From contig CAJBBX010000083.1 in NCBI GenBank assembly GCA_903951425.1, forward strand, positions 53,394 to 117,393: DNA of 64,000 nt, read 5' to 3'. Origin of the DNA: an uncultured Chthonomonas sp. GTDB lineage: Bacteria > Armatimonadota > Chthonomonadetes > Chthonomonadales > CAJBBX01. Shown in pieces: positions 53,291 through 62,944 of this stretch. Both the position numbers and the translations under genes were made by a program. Under the pieces are notes generated by a model, which saw only the letters and a list, made by a program, of their open reading frames with translations, was not told the DNA's origin and did no database searches. Every line of letters starts with the position of its first letter. The first letter of the stretch is position 1.

Positions 53291-56200
53291 CTACGGCGCG
53301 ACCGTCAGCGTGCCGCTACCGCTGCCTGCGTTGTAGTCGGTATCTGCCGTGAAGGTCACGGTGAACGGGAAGGCGCCGGCCGAGGCCGGGGTGACCGAAA
53401 CCGTGGCTCTGCCCGCCGCATCGGTGGCGACCGTGCTGTCCAGGCTCACGCCGGCGCACACGAACCGGAGTGACTTCCCGCTGACCGGGGTCAGCGTTCC
53501 GTTCTTCTGGTACCAGTAGAAGTAGGCGATCAGCGTGCCCGCCGCGCCCACCTTGCCGGATCGGTTCATCGTGTACACGTAGACGCTCCGCTTGGCCGCA
53601 ACGGTCAGCTTGGCCGTGCCGGAGGAAGCGGCGTAGGTGGCGTCGCCGATGAAGCGCGCGTTGATGGTGTAGTCGCCCGCAGTCGCCGGAGCGGTGACCG
53701 CGAGCGTGGCCTTGCCGGTGGCCTCGGTGACCGCCGATGCCGGGGTCCACGCGCCGCCGTTGAACTGGAACTCCATCTGCTTGCCCGCAATGCCCGCCCT
53801 GTTCTGCGTCTGCAGGTAGGCCAGAAGGCTCACCGCGTCGCCGGGGCCTGCCGTGCGGTCCATGACGGCGGTGGTGGTGGCCAGGAGCGATGTGGTGGTC
53901 AGCGTGCCGGAGCCGGAGCCGGCCAGGTAGGTTCCTGCAGCCTCGAACCGGCACGCCAGCGTGTGGACGCCCGCAGCCGGCGCCGTGATGGTGAGGGTAG
54001 CGTAGCCCGTGGCGCTGGTGAGCACCTCCGAGTTGGCCCAGGCGCCGGAATCGATGCTGAACTGGAGGCGCTGGGCGGCGATGCCCGCGCCGGCGGCGTC
54101 GGTGAGCCTGCCGCGGAGGGAGATGCGGGTGCCCTCGGTCACGTTGAGGTCATCCACCGTAACCGTGGTGGGATCGCCGCTCGAGAAGGAGAACTTCATC
54201 AGGAAGGCATCCCTTCCACCCGCGTTCACGGTCTGGTAGGCGCCGGGGGTAACGGGGAAGGTCGGGATCGGGAACATGGGGCGAATGTCGCCCATGCCCG
54301 CCTGGTCGTCCGCAGGCGGGTCCTTGTCGGTACTGCCGGTCACGTGAACCGCGCCACCGCTGAACGCCACGCCGTACACTGCGTCGTCGTTGGGGCCGCC
54401 CAGGTAGGTGCTGTAGGTCAGCGCCGAGCCGTCGGGGCTCAGGACGGAGAGGAAGCCGTCCTTGTTGCCGGGGCGCGTGGCGAGGAACGCGTCGGGAGTA
54501 ACGGGAAAGGCGTCTCCCGCTGCGCCCACCACATAGGCCGATCCATCGGGTCCGAGCGCCAGCCCCTCGCCTTCCTCGGCGCCGGTGCCGGAACCGAGGT
54601 AGGTGCTGTAGACGAGGGCCGAGCCGGCGGCGTTGAGCTTGGTCACCACGCAGCCGCTGGAGGCCGCGGGCATATAGGCGCCGGGCGTCGTGGGGAAAGT
54701 CGCTGCTTCGCATAGGCCGGTGATGACGGCGCAGCCCGCCGAATCCACCACCACCTCGTAGGGCTCTTCGTAGCCGTTGCCGCCCAGATAGGTTTCGTAG
54801 ACCAGCGCGGTGCCCGAGGCGTTCAGCTTGGCGACGAACCAGTCCCAGTCCCCTGCGAGGCCGGGCTGGAAGGCCCCTGGCGTGGTCGGGAGGTTGGGTG
54901 CATCGGTGACGCCCACCACGTAGGCGCAGCCGGCGCCGTCAATCGCCAGGTCGGTCATGCTGTCGGAGAAGTTCGCGCCCAGGTACGTGCTGTAGATCAG
55001 GGCCGAGCCCGCGGGGTTCAGCTTGGTGACGCACCCAACGATGTTGGTGAGGACGGCCTTGCTGGGAATGGAGCCCGGCGTGACCGGGAAGTCAGTCGAG
55101 AGCGTCCACGAACCGACGTAGGCGCACCCGGCAGCGTCCACGGCGAGGCCGTCTATCCCATCGGCGCTCGCGCCGCCCAGGTAGGTGCTGTAGACCAGGA
55201 CGGAGCCCGTCGCGTTGAGCTTCATCACGTAGCCGTCCGTGTCGTTGCGGACCTTGTCGAACGCGTCGGCGCTGGTCGGCAGATCGTCGCTACTGGTCCC
55301 ACCCGATGCATACGCGCAGCCCGCGGCGTCGACCGCCACGTCATAGGCATAGTCGGAGCCGGTGCCGCCGAAGTAGGTGCTGTAGACCAGGGCCGACCCA
55401 TCGGCGTTGAACTTGGCCAGGAAGCCGTCGTCGTTCTGAGTCGCGTCCGGCGTCGCCTTCACGGCGCCGGCGGTGGTCGGGAAGTCGAGGCACTGGGTGC
55501 CGCCGAGGACATAGGCGCAGCCCGCCGCGTCGACGGCTACGTCGTTGCCGAAGTCCCTGGTCGTGCCTCCGATCAGCGTGCTGTAGGTGAGCGTCGGGTC
55601 GACCACCAGCGGGCGGCTCGCGTCGTAGCGGGCGATCTGGAAGCCGACGGCGTTGCGCTCCAGCGTGAAGGAGCAGGCCACCTGCTTGCGGACGCCGTTC
55701 ACGGTCTGGTACGCGTAGGGCCGGTTCAGGGTCACGTCGCCGCAAGCGGTCGAAGCGATGAGCTTCCCGCCGACGGTCCGAAGCGACTTCGCGCCGGAGA
55801 CGGCCATGCGGATCCTCGACGCATCCGCGCCGGGCTTCACGACGAAGTCATACTCCAGCGTGCGTGACTTGCCTGCGCCGTAGGTGACCAGGTCGATGCC
55901 GGGGTAGACGCCCGCCAGCTTAACGCGCGAGTAGGTCGGGACGTTGGTGCGCCACTTCTTCGCGTCGTTGCCGAGGAAGTAGTTGACGACGCCGGGCTGT
56001 TTGTCGAGGCCCGAGGCCACGGCCCCGGCGTTGGATCCCTGCAGCTTCAGCCGCAGCGCCGTTGCCTTGTCGCCCTTGCGCAGCGACAGGACCATCTCGC
56101 GGCTCGTCAGGAAGAGCGCGCCGCCACCGCTTCGCGCGACGAACTGCACCTCCTTCGCGTAGCGCCCCGTGTTCTTCTCGAACGTCAGGGGCAGGTTCGC

Positions 56201-56311
56201 GTTGAGCGACCTGGCTGGGCCGGCCGAGGGCGATGCGACGCCCGGCACGGCCGCGATGAGGGCTACCGAGCACGCCGTAGCGCGCAGCAGCCTGCGAGTG
56301 AAGTTGAGCAT
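53291..56311 (-). CDS. Secreted SBBP-propeller protein with C-terminal Ig-like modules (copy 1)
   Basis: A 1006-residue protein. Signal peptide (TACSVALIAAVPGVASPS), then an N-terminal DUF7948-like domain (LPLTFEKNTGRYAKEVQFVA), then about nine SBBP repeats of the form V-D-A-A-G-C-A-Y-V-x-G and L-V-Y-S-T-Y-L-G-G. The last ~330 residues are three Ig-like modules (LTDAAGAGIAAQRLQFSID, FIGDATYAASSGTAKLTV, ADTDYNAGSGSGTLTVAP). It is probably a surface or matrix protein. The ATG at 56311 has AAGG about 10 bases upstream and begins the signal peptide. Its paralogue follows upstream at 56659, and both share a near-identical 3' end and terminator. It has its own promoter at 56423-56451. Confidence 0.85.
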   Translation of the reverse strand: MLNFTRRLLRATACSVALIAAVPGVASPSAGPARSLNANLPLTFEKNTGRYAKEVQFVARSGGGALFLTSREMVLSLRKGDKATALRLKLQGSNAGAVASGLDKQPGVVNYFLGNDAKKWRTNVPTYSRVKLAGVYPGIDLVTYGAGKSRTLEYDFVVKPGADASRIRMAVSGAKSLRTVGGKLIASTACGDVTLNRPYAYQTVNGVRKQVACSFTLERNAVGFQIARYDASRPLVVDPTLTYSTLIGGTTRDFGNDVAVDAAGCAYVLGGTQCLDFPTTAGAVKATPDATQNDDGFLAKFNADGSALVYSTYFGGTGSDYAYDVAVDAAGCAYASGGTSSDDLPTSADAFDKVRNDTDGYVMKLNATGSVLVYSTYLGGASADGIDGLAVDAAGCAYVGSWTLSTDFPVTPGSIPSKAVLTNIVGCVTKLNPAGSALIYSTYLGANFSDSMTDLAIDGAGCAYVVGVTDAPNLPTTPGAFQPGLAGDWDWFVAKLNASGTALVYETYLGGNGYEEPYEVVVDSAGCAVITGLCEAATFPTTPGAYMPAASSGCVVTKLNAAGSALVYSTYLGSGTGAEEGEGLALGPDGSAYVVGAAGDAFPVTPDAFLATRPGNKDGFLSVLSPDGSALTYSTYLGGPNDDAVYGVAFSGGAVHVTGSTDKDPPADDQAGMGDIRPMFPIPTFPVTPGAYQTVNAGGRDAFLMKFSFSSGDPTTVTVDDLNVTEGTRISLRGRLTDAAGAGIAAQRLQFSIDSGAWANSEVLTSATGYATLTITAPAAGVHTLACRFEAAGTYLAGSGSGTLTTTSLLATTTAVMDRTAGPGDAVSLLAYLQTQNRAGIAGKQMEFQFNGGAWTPASAVTEATGKATLAVTAPATAGDYTINARFIGDATYAASSGTAKLTVAAKRSVYVYTMNRSGKVGAAGTLIAYFYWYQKNGTLTPVSGKSLRFVCAGVSLDSTVATDAAGRATVSVTPASAGAFPFTVTFTADTDYNAGSGSGTLTVAP

Positions 56312-56422
56312 GATCCGCCTTTCAACGACAGTGGTTATGGCCACCCCGAGTTCGGGGAGTGCGCCCGCTGGTTCTGCACGCTTCTAGCCGGGCCGCCGAT
56401 CGTGCAGCGCGCCCTGACGGTG

Positions 56423-56451
56423 ATTGTAACACGTTCGGTGGGAGTACGCAA
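56423..56451 (-). promoter_or_regulatory. Promoter of SBBP gene copy 1
   Basis: On the minus strand TTGCGT (56451-56446) and TACAAT (56428-56423) are spaced by 17 bases. The leader to the ATG at 56311 is about 105 nt. Confidence 0.6.
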
Positions 56452-56597
56452 GCCCTCTCTCATTTCCGAGACAGGTCCGCAGGAGCCATATGGAGGCGGC
56501 GCGCCTGTGCCGTCATCCTGAGGAACGAAGGATCCCCGTAGCTCGAGGATGAGGCCTGCGCTGACCGTGTTGAGGTTGTTGATTGTGCAAACGCAGC

Positions 56598-56631
56598 AGC
56601 GCCCCCGTTGGCCGAAGCCTCCGGGGGCGCT
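56598..56631 (-). terminator. Hairpin after SBBP gene copy 2
   Basis: A 10-bp stem (AGCGCCCCCG with CGGGGGCGCT) and a 14-base loop lie 28 bases after the stop at 56659. It is a diverged copy of the hairpin at 53227-53266, including the flanking GGGTGCGTCTCAGGCTGGAG. Confidence 0.65.
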
Positions 56632-56658
56632 GGGTGCGTCTCAGGCTGGAGCGCCGGG

Positions 56659-59600
56659 CTACGGCGCGACTGTCAGCGTGCCGCTACCGCTGCCGGCGTT
56701 GTAGTCGGCGTCCGCCGTGAAGTCCACGGTGAAGGGGAACGCGCCGACGGTGGCCGGGCTCACGGTGAGCGTGGCCTTCCCGGCGGCATCGGTGGTGACC
56801 GTGCTGTCCAGGCTCACGCCGGCGCACTGGAACCGGAGGGACTTGCCGGACACCGGGGTCAGCGTTCCGTTCCTCTGGTACCAGTAGAAGTAGGCGATCA
56901 GCCTGGTGGAGCCGCCGACGGCCACGGAGCGGTTGATCGTGTAGACGTAGACGTTCCGCTTGGCCGCGACGGTGAGGTCTGCCGTGCCGCTCGATGCGGC
57001 GTAGGTGGCATCCCCCGCGAACCGGGTATTGATGGTGTAGGATCCCGCCGCGCCGGGCGCCGTGACGGCGAGGGTCGCCTTGCCGACGGCGTCGGTGAGG
57101 GCCGAGGCCGGGGTCCACGCGCCGCCGTTGAACTGGAACTCCAGCGCTTTGCCCGCGATGCCGGCGCCGATCGACGTCCCGCTCGGGATGCGGAGGTAGG
57201 CGACGAGGCCAAGGGCGTCTCCGGGGCCCGCGCCGATGCTGTTGACCGCCGTGACCGTGGCCAGGAGCGTCGTGGTATCCAGCGTGCCGGGGCCGTCGGC
57301 GGCCGCGTAGCCTTCGGCCGCCTCGAACCTGCATAGCAGCGTGTGGGTGCCCGCGGCCGGCGCCGTGATGGTGAGCGTGGCCACGCCGGCCGCGCTGGTG
57401 AGGATCTCGGAGTTCACCCATGGGCCGGAGTCGATGCTGAACTGGAGGCGCATCCCGGAGATACCGGCGTCTGCGGCGTCCGACAGGCGTCCGCGGAGCG
57501 TGACGCGGCCGCCCTCGGTGGCGCTCAGGCTGTCCACGGCCACCGTGGGCGTCGGCTGGCCGAAGCTGAACTTGGCCACCATGCCGTCGTCGCCTCCCGT
57601 TGACTGGGTCTGGTACGCGTTGGCGGTGCAGGGGAAGCCGGCGCCGCTATAGCCGCCGATGATGGCCGCACCCGTGGCGTCGACGGCGACGCTGGCGCCC
57701 TCATCGGCATACGTGCCACCCAGGTAGCTGCTGTAGGTCAAGCACGTCCCTGAGGGGTCCAGCTGCGTCAGGAAGGCATCGATCTGGCCGCCGTCCGCCG
57801 CGTGGGTGGACTGGGCGGCGCCGGCGGTGACGGGATAGCCCGCGCTCTTGGTGGAGCCCGTGATGAAGGCCCCGCCGACTGCGTCCACGGCGATGCCCTT
57901 GGCCTTGTCGTCGCCCGCCCCGCCGATAAGGGTGTTGTAGACCAGCCCGGTACCGGTGGGGTCGAGCTTGGTCACGAAGCCGTCATAGCCGCCCGCGTTG
58001 ACGGCCTGGTACGCGTTAGGGGTTGTGTAGCTTTCACCGTTGGTGTAGCCGGCCAGGTAGGCCGCCCCCTCGCCGTCGATGGCGATCGCATAGCCGTAGT
58101 CGGAGCCGGACCCGCCCAGGTAGGTGCTGTAGATCAGGGCCGTGCCGCCGGCGTTCAGCTTGGTCACAAAGCCGTTAACGCCGCCCGGCTTGATGGTCTG
58201 GCATGCGTCCGGCGTGGTTGGGAACCAGTCGTCGCTGTAGCCGCCGATGAAGGCCGCGCCGGTGGAATCGACCGCGATGCCGCGGGCGTAGTCGTTGCCG
58301 GTCCCACCCAGGTAGGTGCTGTAGGTCAGGTACGTCCCTGAGGGGTCCAGCTTCGTTACGGTGGCGTCAATGCCGCCTTCGCGTACGGTCTGGTAGGCGC
58401 CGGCGGTCGTCGGGAAGTCGCCGTCGGTGTAGCCGCCGATGTATGCCGATCCGGCGGTGTCCAGAGCGATGCCGTATGCGGAATCGGCGCCCGTGCCGCC
58501 CAGGAAGGTGCTGTAAGCCAGGGACGCGCCCGATGCGCCCAGCTTCGTTACGAAATTGTCAGTGCCGGCGGAGTCGGCCCCGTGCGTGGTCTGGAACGCG
58601 CCGGTGGTCGTCGGGAAGGCGGCGCTGTTGGTCTCGCCGCAGACGTACGCCGCGCCCGTTGCGTCCACCGCGATGGCCTTCGCCTCGTCGTACTCAGCGC
58701 CGCCCAGGTAGGTGCTGTAGACCAGCTTTGCGCCCGAAGCGCTCAGCTTCGAGACCACGGCATCGGTGCCGCCCGCGGCGGCCGTCTGGTAGGCGCCGGT
58801 GGTTGTAGGGAACGGCGTGCTGGCCGAGTAGCCACAGACGTACGCCGCACCGGCGGCGTCCACCGCGACTGCCTTGATCTTGTCGGCGCCCGAGCCGCCC
58901 AGCAGCGTGCCGTACGCCAGCGTCGGATCTACGACCAGCGGACGCGAGGCGTCATACCGCGCGACCTGGAAGCCGATGGTGTTCCGCTCCAGCGTGAAGG
59001 CGCATGCCACCTGCTTGCGGATGCCGTCGACGGTCTGGTACGCGTAAGGCCGGTTCAGCGTCACGTCGCCGCAGGCTGTGGAGGCGATGAGCTTGCCGCC
59101 CACGGTGCGGAGGGACTTCGCGCCGCTGACCGCCATGCGGATGCGCGATGCGTCCGCGCCGGGCTTCACGACAAAGTCATACTCCAGCGTGCGGCCCTTT
59201 CCGGCGCCGTAGTAGACCAGGTCGATGCCGGGGTAGACCGCTGCCAGCTTGACCCGCGAGTAGGTGGGAACGTTGGTCCGCCACTTCTTGGGGTCCTTGC
59301 CCATGAAGTAGTTGACGACGCCGGCCTGCTTGTCGAGGCCCGAGGCCGCCGCGCCGGGGTTTGATCCGGCCAGCTTGAGGCGCAGGGCCGACGACTTCTT
59401 GCCCGAAGTGAGGGCCACGACGGCCTCGCGCCGGGTCAGGAAGAGCGTGCCCTGACCCGAGCGGGCGACAAACTGCACGTCCTTGGGCCAGTGGCCGGTG
59501 TTCCTCTCGAACGTCAGGGGCAGGTTGGGCGCCTGCATCCTGGGCGTGCTGGGCGCCGCCATGGCAGATGCGGCGGCGAGCAGCAGGGCCACGGGAGTGG

Positions 59601-59667
59601 CACACCGGAGGAGCCGTCTCAGGGCGTCTTGCTTGGGCGGCGATGCCGCCGAACAGTGATGGCACAT
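56659..59667 (-). CDS. Secreted SBBP-propeller protein with C-terminal Ig-like modules (copy 2)
   Basis: A 1002-residue paralogue of the neighbouring gene. Signal peptide (TPVALLLAAASAMAAPS), N-terminal LPLTFERNTGHWPKDVQF, and about nine SBBP repeats (GIALDTAGSAYIGGYTDG, YLTYSTYLGGTGNDYARG). Three Ig-like modules end in ADADYNAGSGSGTLTVAP, nearly identical to copy 1. The repeat numbers and the loop motifs differ (AGCAYV in copy 1, TGAAYI/AGAAYV here). The ATG at 59667 has AAAGGA about 10 bases upstream. It is divergent from the SARP regulator across a 264-bp region with a phased direct repeat over its promoter, so it may be the regulator's target. Confidence 0.85.
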   Translation of the reverse strand: MCHHCSAASPPKQDALRRLLRCATPVALLLAAASAMAAPSTPRMQAPNLPLTFERNTGHWPKDVQFVARSGQGTLFLTRREAVVALTSGKKSSALRLKLAGSNPGAAASGLDKQAGVVNYFMGKDPKKWRTNVPTYSRVKLAAVYPGIDLVYYGAGKGRTLEYDFVVKPGADASRIRMAVSGAKSLRTVGGKLIASTACGDVTLNRPYAYQTVDGIRKQVACAFTLERNTIGFQVARYDASRPLVVDPTLAYGTLLGGSGADKIKAVAVDAAGAAYVCGYSASTPFPTTTGAYQTAAAGGTDAVVSKLSASGAKLVYSTYLGGAEYDEAKAIAVDATGAAYVCGETNSAAFPTTTGAFQTTHGADSAGTDNFVTKLGASGASLAYSTFLGGTGADSAYGIALDTAGSAYIGGYTDGDFPTTAGAYQTVREGGIDATVTKLDPSGTYLTYSTYLGGTGNDYARGIAVDSTGAAFIGGYSDDWFPTTPDACQTIKPGGVNGFVTKLNAGGTALIYSTYLGGSGSDYGYAIAIDGEGAAYLAGYTNGESYTTPNAYQAVNAGGYDGFVTKLDPTGTGLVYNTLIGGAGDDKAKGIAVDAVGGAFITGSTKSAGYPVTAGAAQSTHAADGGQIDAFLTQLDPSGTCLTYSSYLGGTYADEGASVAVDATGAAIIGGYSGAGFPCTANAYQTQSTGGDDGMVAKFSFGQPTPTVAVDSLSATEGGRVTLRGRLSDAADAGISGMRLQFSIDSGPWVNSEILTSAAGVATLTITAPAAGTHTLLCRFEAAEGYAAADGPGTLDTTTLLATVTAVNSIGAGPGDALGLVAYLRIPSGTSIGAGIAGKALEFQFNGGAWTPASALTDAVGKATLAVTAPGAAGSYTINTRFAGDATYAASSGTADLTVAAKRNVYVYTINRSVAVGGSTRLIAYFYWYQRNGTLTPVSGKSLRFQCAGVSLDSTVTTDAAGKATLTVSPATVGAFPFTVDFTADADYNAGSGSGTLTVAP

Positions 59668-59742
59668 GCGGTCAAAGTCCTTTCTGTGTGGGCGGCGCCG
59701 CCTAGCCCCATCGATCGGCGAGCGCTCTCCCCCGTCGGCGCC

Positions 59743-59797
59743 AGTATACGGATCGACCGTCACGCTACCGTAACGCAACGCATCGCTACCGTAACGC
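59743..59797 (-). promoter_or_regulatory. Promoter with 21-bp-phased direct repeat (candidate SARP box)
   Basis: CGCTACCGTAACGC occurs twice (59763-59776 and 59784-59797), 21 bases apart, about two helical turns. A minus-strand TATACT -10 lies at 59748-59743; the place of its -35 (59771-59766) is inside the first repeat and is a poor match (ACGGTA). Direct repeats over a weak -35 are the hallmark of SARP-activated promoters, and a SARP gene starts 135 bases to the right. Binding by that protein is inferred. Confidence 0.55.
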
Positions 59798-59931
59798 TTC
59801 GACCAAGGACCGCCGAACCGTACGCCGTTCCGGGCATCGTCTGTCTGCGACGGGGTGCTATCATGAGATGGCGCCCCCATGGTGCGCCGTTCGTGGCTGT
59901 TGCCCTTGCGCTGACGCTGTGGAGGGTGGCC

Positions 59932-62892
59932 GTGGAGATGAGTGTCTGGCGTGTCACCATGCTTGGTCGGCTCGCCTTGCACAGGCATGGCGGGTCCGAA
60001 CCCATCTATCCGACCCGCATGATCGCGCAGTTGCTCGCGCGCCTCGCCTATCCCGGGCGCCATCGGGCGCCGCGGGTCGAGCTCGTCGATGAGTTCTATC
60101 CTGATGCAGGCGAGGAGGAGGGCCGCACTGCCCTGCGCCAGGTGATCCTCCGCCTGCGCCGCATGCTTGAGCCCAGGGGGATCGAGCCCGGTTCCGTGCT
60201 GGAGTGCGGCCGGCAGGACGTCGGGCTGAACCCCGCGCTCTGCAGCAGCGATGTCGTCGAGTTTGATGCCGCCATGGACGCCGCGTCGGGCCTTGACGGT
60301 CCCGAGGCGGTCGAGGCGCTGGTGCATGCCGTGGCGCTCTACGGCGGCGACCTCCTACCGGGCGTGGACGCCGAGTGGGCGGCGCCGGAACGACGGCGGC
60401 TCCGCGGACGCGCGCTGGATGCGCTGCTCCGGCTGGCCGGCCTCTGCGAGGAGGTTAGTGACTACGCCGGTGCAGCGAACTACGCCCTACGCGCCGTCGC
60501 CGTCGACACTTACAGCCAGCCGGCGCATCTGCTCCTCATCCGGAGCGCCGCATCCATGGGTGACGCCGCCGGTGCGCGCCGGCACCAGGCCGCCATGGCA
60601 AAGTTCTGGCGCGAGGAGCTCGGCTCCGATCTCCCTGCGGAGGCGCACGCGGCTGCCGCCGGCCCCTCTCGGATCGCTACCCGGACGCCGCGCCCTGGCC
60701 TCGTGCCCGTGCCGGTGAGCCGCTTTTTCGGCAGGGAGGCCGAGGTCGCAGAGATCTGCCGCCTGCTGACGCCGGCTCCCCAGCGGGCTCGTCTGCTCAC
60801 GCTGACCGGGCCGGGCGGCTCCGGCAAGACCCGGCTGGCCACAGAGGCGGCCATGGCGCTGATGGAGGCCTATGACGGTGCGATCCGGTTCGTGCCCCTG
60901 GCCGACATGACTGGACCGGGCTCCGTGGCCCCGGCCGTGGCACGGGCCCTGGGTGTGCCGGACAGCTCCGACGAGGCGCTGGTCGGCGCCATCAGTCGCG
61001 CGGAGCGTCCTTCGGCGGGATGCCTCATGGTGCTCGACAGCCTGGAGCATGTAGCTGCCGAAGGCGCGGCGCTGGTGGAGACGCTCCTGTCGCGCTGCCC
61101 CCGCCTGGCGGTGCTTGCCACGTCGCGGCGCTCGCTCAGTGTGCAGGGCGAGCGCAACCTCTCTGTGGCGCCGTTGGAGACGCCGCCCCAGTCCGGGCCG
61201 GCTGAGCGCATGGCCGGGTACCCGAGCGTCCAGATGCTGGTGGACCGCATCCAGGCGCGCAGGCCGGGGTTCGCCGTGACTGACCGAAACGCACGAGCCG
61301 TGGCCGAGCTCTGCGCCTGGCTCGACGGGTTGCCGCTGGCCATCGAGCTGGTCTCGGCCTGGGCAGCCACGTATACCCCGAAGGAGATCCTGGCGCGGGT
61401 CGATGCCGGGCCGACGCTGCTCTCCAACCCCTCGTCGACGGTCGCCCCCCGCGTGGCCTCGCTGCAAGCCGCCATGGAGTGGAGCCTCAATATGCTGGAT
61501 GCTCGGCAGCGCCGATTCTTCGCCGAGCTCTCCGTCTTCCGCGGCGGGTGGAGCGTGCAGGCGGCCGAGGCGATCTGCAGCGGCGGTAACGCCGTCATGA
61601 TGCGCACCATGCAGGAGTGCTCATTGGTGACGGCCACCGAAGTCGGCGGCCGCATGCGGTTCGGCATGTTGGAGACGCTGCGGGCCTTTGCGGCCCAACG
61701 CCTGAGGCGGCCCGCGGCCGACCGGGTGCGCGGGAGGCACGCCCGCTGGTTCGCCGAGATGGCGGAGCGCGTGGTGTCGCAGGGATCGGACAGCACCGTC
61801 GACGGCTGGCCCACGTCGCTGGAGCCCGACCTGCGGAACTGCATCGCGGCGCTCCAGTGGTGCCTGCGGGAGCCCGGCCGCGCCGCCGAGGACCTCGAAT
61901 CGGGCGTGCGGCTGGCGGCGGGCCTGTGGCCCTACTGGGGCACCATGGGCCGGTTCGACGAGGCCCGCGAGTGGCTCACCGCCGCCCGCGAGGCGGGCAA
62001 TGGCGCACGCACCGCGGCCTACGGAAGCGTCCTGCAGGGGCTGGGGCTTACACTTACTATGGGGCCCCCGTGCGCCGCCGCGCTGGAGTGCGGTTCCGAG
62101 AGCCTGGCCATCGCCCGCGAGCTGGGCGATGCGACGGGGGAGGCCCGGGCGTTGGGGTCGTTGGCGGTTATCCATCAGAACAGGGGCGAGACCGCTGCGG
62201 CCCGGTCCATCTTCGAGCAGGCGCTGGAGGTAGCGGAAGCCACCGGCCAGAACGATGTAGCGCTGCAGGCGCTGCAGGGCCTCGCACTGGCAGCCGAGTC
62301 AGATGGCGAGCCCGGGCACGCTGCCGACCGTCGGCGTCAGGCGTTGGCGCTGGCTCGGCGGATCGGCAATGCACGGCACACCGCCGTGGCGCTGCACAAC
62401 CTGGGCTTCCTCGCGTGGCGCAGCGGCGAACTGGCTACCGCTCAGTCGCACCTGGAGGAGAGCCTTACCTTCTGCCGCGAACTGGGCGATACCTACCGCG
62501 AGGCTCGCTGCCTCTGGGGCCTCGGCAACATCGCGCGGGCGCACGGCGACGGGCAGCGGGCGCAGGCGCATTATCGACCCATGCTTGCCCTGGTTCAGTC
62601 GGGCGGGCACCGCGTCCTGCGCGCGCCCTGCCTGGAGGGCCTTGCCTACGTGGCCGAAGCCCATGGGAACCCGGAGCGCGCCGCTTCGCTGCTCGCCCAC
62701 GCCGAGATGCTCCGCGAGGCGCCCGGTACGCCGCCGGCATGGCCCGCCGTGACGGAGGAGAACGCCGCCCTGCGCGAGCGCCTTCAGACAACCATGAGCG
62801 AAGAGGCTTTCAGGAACGCCCGCGAGTGCGGCAGGGCCCTCTCCACCGATGAGGCCCTGCATCTGGCCGCCGAGCAGGCATCCACCGCATAG
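59932..62892 (+). CDS. SARP-family regulator with NB-ARC-like ATPase and TPR repeats
   Basis: About 986 residues. Residues 1-100 form an OmpR-like winged helix (WRVTMLGRLALHRHG, RTALRQVILRLRRMLE), 100-240 a BTAD. The ATPase has Walker A LTGPGGSGKTRLA (about 291-303), Walker B CLMVLDSLEHV and VLATSRRSLSVQGE, the STAND/AfsR arrangement. The last ~350 residues are TPRs (GDATGEARALGSLAVIHQNR, NARHTAVALHNLGFLAWRSGE). AfsR-like proteins activate target promoters in response to a signal sensed by the TPRs. The GTG at 59932 is preferred because GGAGG ends 6 bases upstream; ATGs at 59938 and 59863 are alternatives. It is divergent from SBBP copy 2. Confidence 0.88.
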   Translation: MEMSVWRVTMLGRLALHRHGGSEPIYPTRMIAQLLARLAYPGRHRAPRVELVDEFYPDAGEEEGRTALRQVILRLRRMLEPRGIEPGSVLECGRQDVGLNPALCSSDVVEFDAAMDAASGLDGPEAVEALVHAVALYGGDLLPGVDAEWAAPERRRLRGRALDALLRLAGLCEEVSDYAGAANYALRAVAVDTYSQPAHLLLIRSAASMGDAAGARRHQAAMAKFWREELGSDLPAEAHAAAAGPSRIATRTPRPGLVPVPVSRFFGREAEVAEICRLLTPAPQRARLLTLTGPGGSGKTRLATEAAMALMEAYDGAIRFVPLADMTGPGSVAPAVARALGVPDSSDEALVGAISRAERPSAGCLMVLDSLEHVAAEGAALVETLLSRCPRLAVLATSRRSLSVQGERNLSVAPLETPPQSGPAERMAGYPSVQMLVDRIQARRPGFAVTDRNARAVAELCAWLDGLPLAIELVSAWAATYTPKEILARVDAGPTLLSNPSSTVAPRVASLQAAMEWSLNMLDARQRRFFAELSVFRGGWSVQAAEAICSGGNAVMMRTMQECSLVTATEVGGRMRFGMLETLRAFAAQRLRRPAADRVRGRHARWFAEMAERVVSQGSDSTVDGWPTSLEPDLRNCIAALQWCLREPGRAAEDLESGVRLAAGLWPYWGTMGRFDEAREWLTAAREAGNGARTAAYGSVLQGLGLTLTMGPPCAAALECGSESLAIARELGDATGEARALGSLAVIHQNRGETAAARSIFEQALEVAEATGQNDVALQALQGLALAAESDGEPGHAADRRRQALALARRIGNARHTAVALHNLGFLAWRSGELATAQSHLEESLTFCRELGDTYREARCLWGLGNIARAHGDGQRAQAHYRPMLALVQSGGHRVLRAPCLEGLAYVAEAHGNPERAASLLAHAEMLREAPGTPPAWPAVTEENAALRERLQTTMSEEAFRNARECGRALSTDEALHLAAEQASTA

Positions 62893-62908
62893 CCCGGCAT
62901 GTCGGGCC

Positions 62909-62931
62909 GCGCCCGATCGTCCTGCGGGCGC
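62909..62931. terminator. Weak hairpin between convergent genes
   Basis: GCGCCC and GGGCGC form a 6-bp stem with an 11-base loop in the 52-bp gap between the SARP and TfoX-N stops. No T run follows. Confidence 0.3.
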
Positions 62932-62944
62932 CACGCCCGTGCCG

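Larger units (their letters stand above)
56312..56658. other. 347-bp region between the SBBP paralogues
   Basis: It contains the promoter of copy 1, a REP-like piece (GTCATCCTGAGGAACGAAGG at 56513), a 9-bp tandem (56560-56586) and the terminator of copy 2. No gene is seen. Confidence 0.6.
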
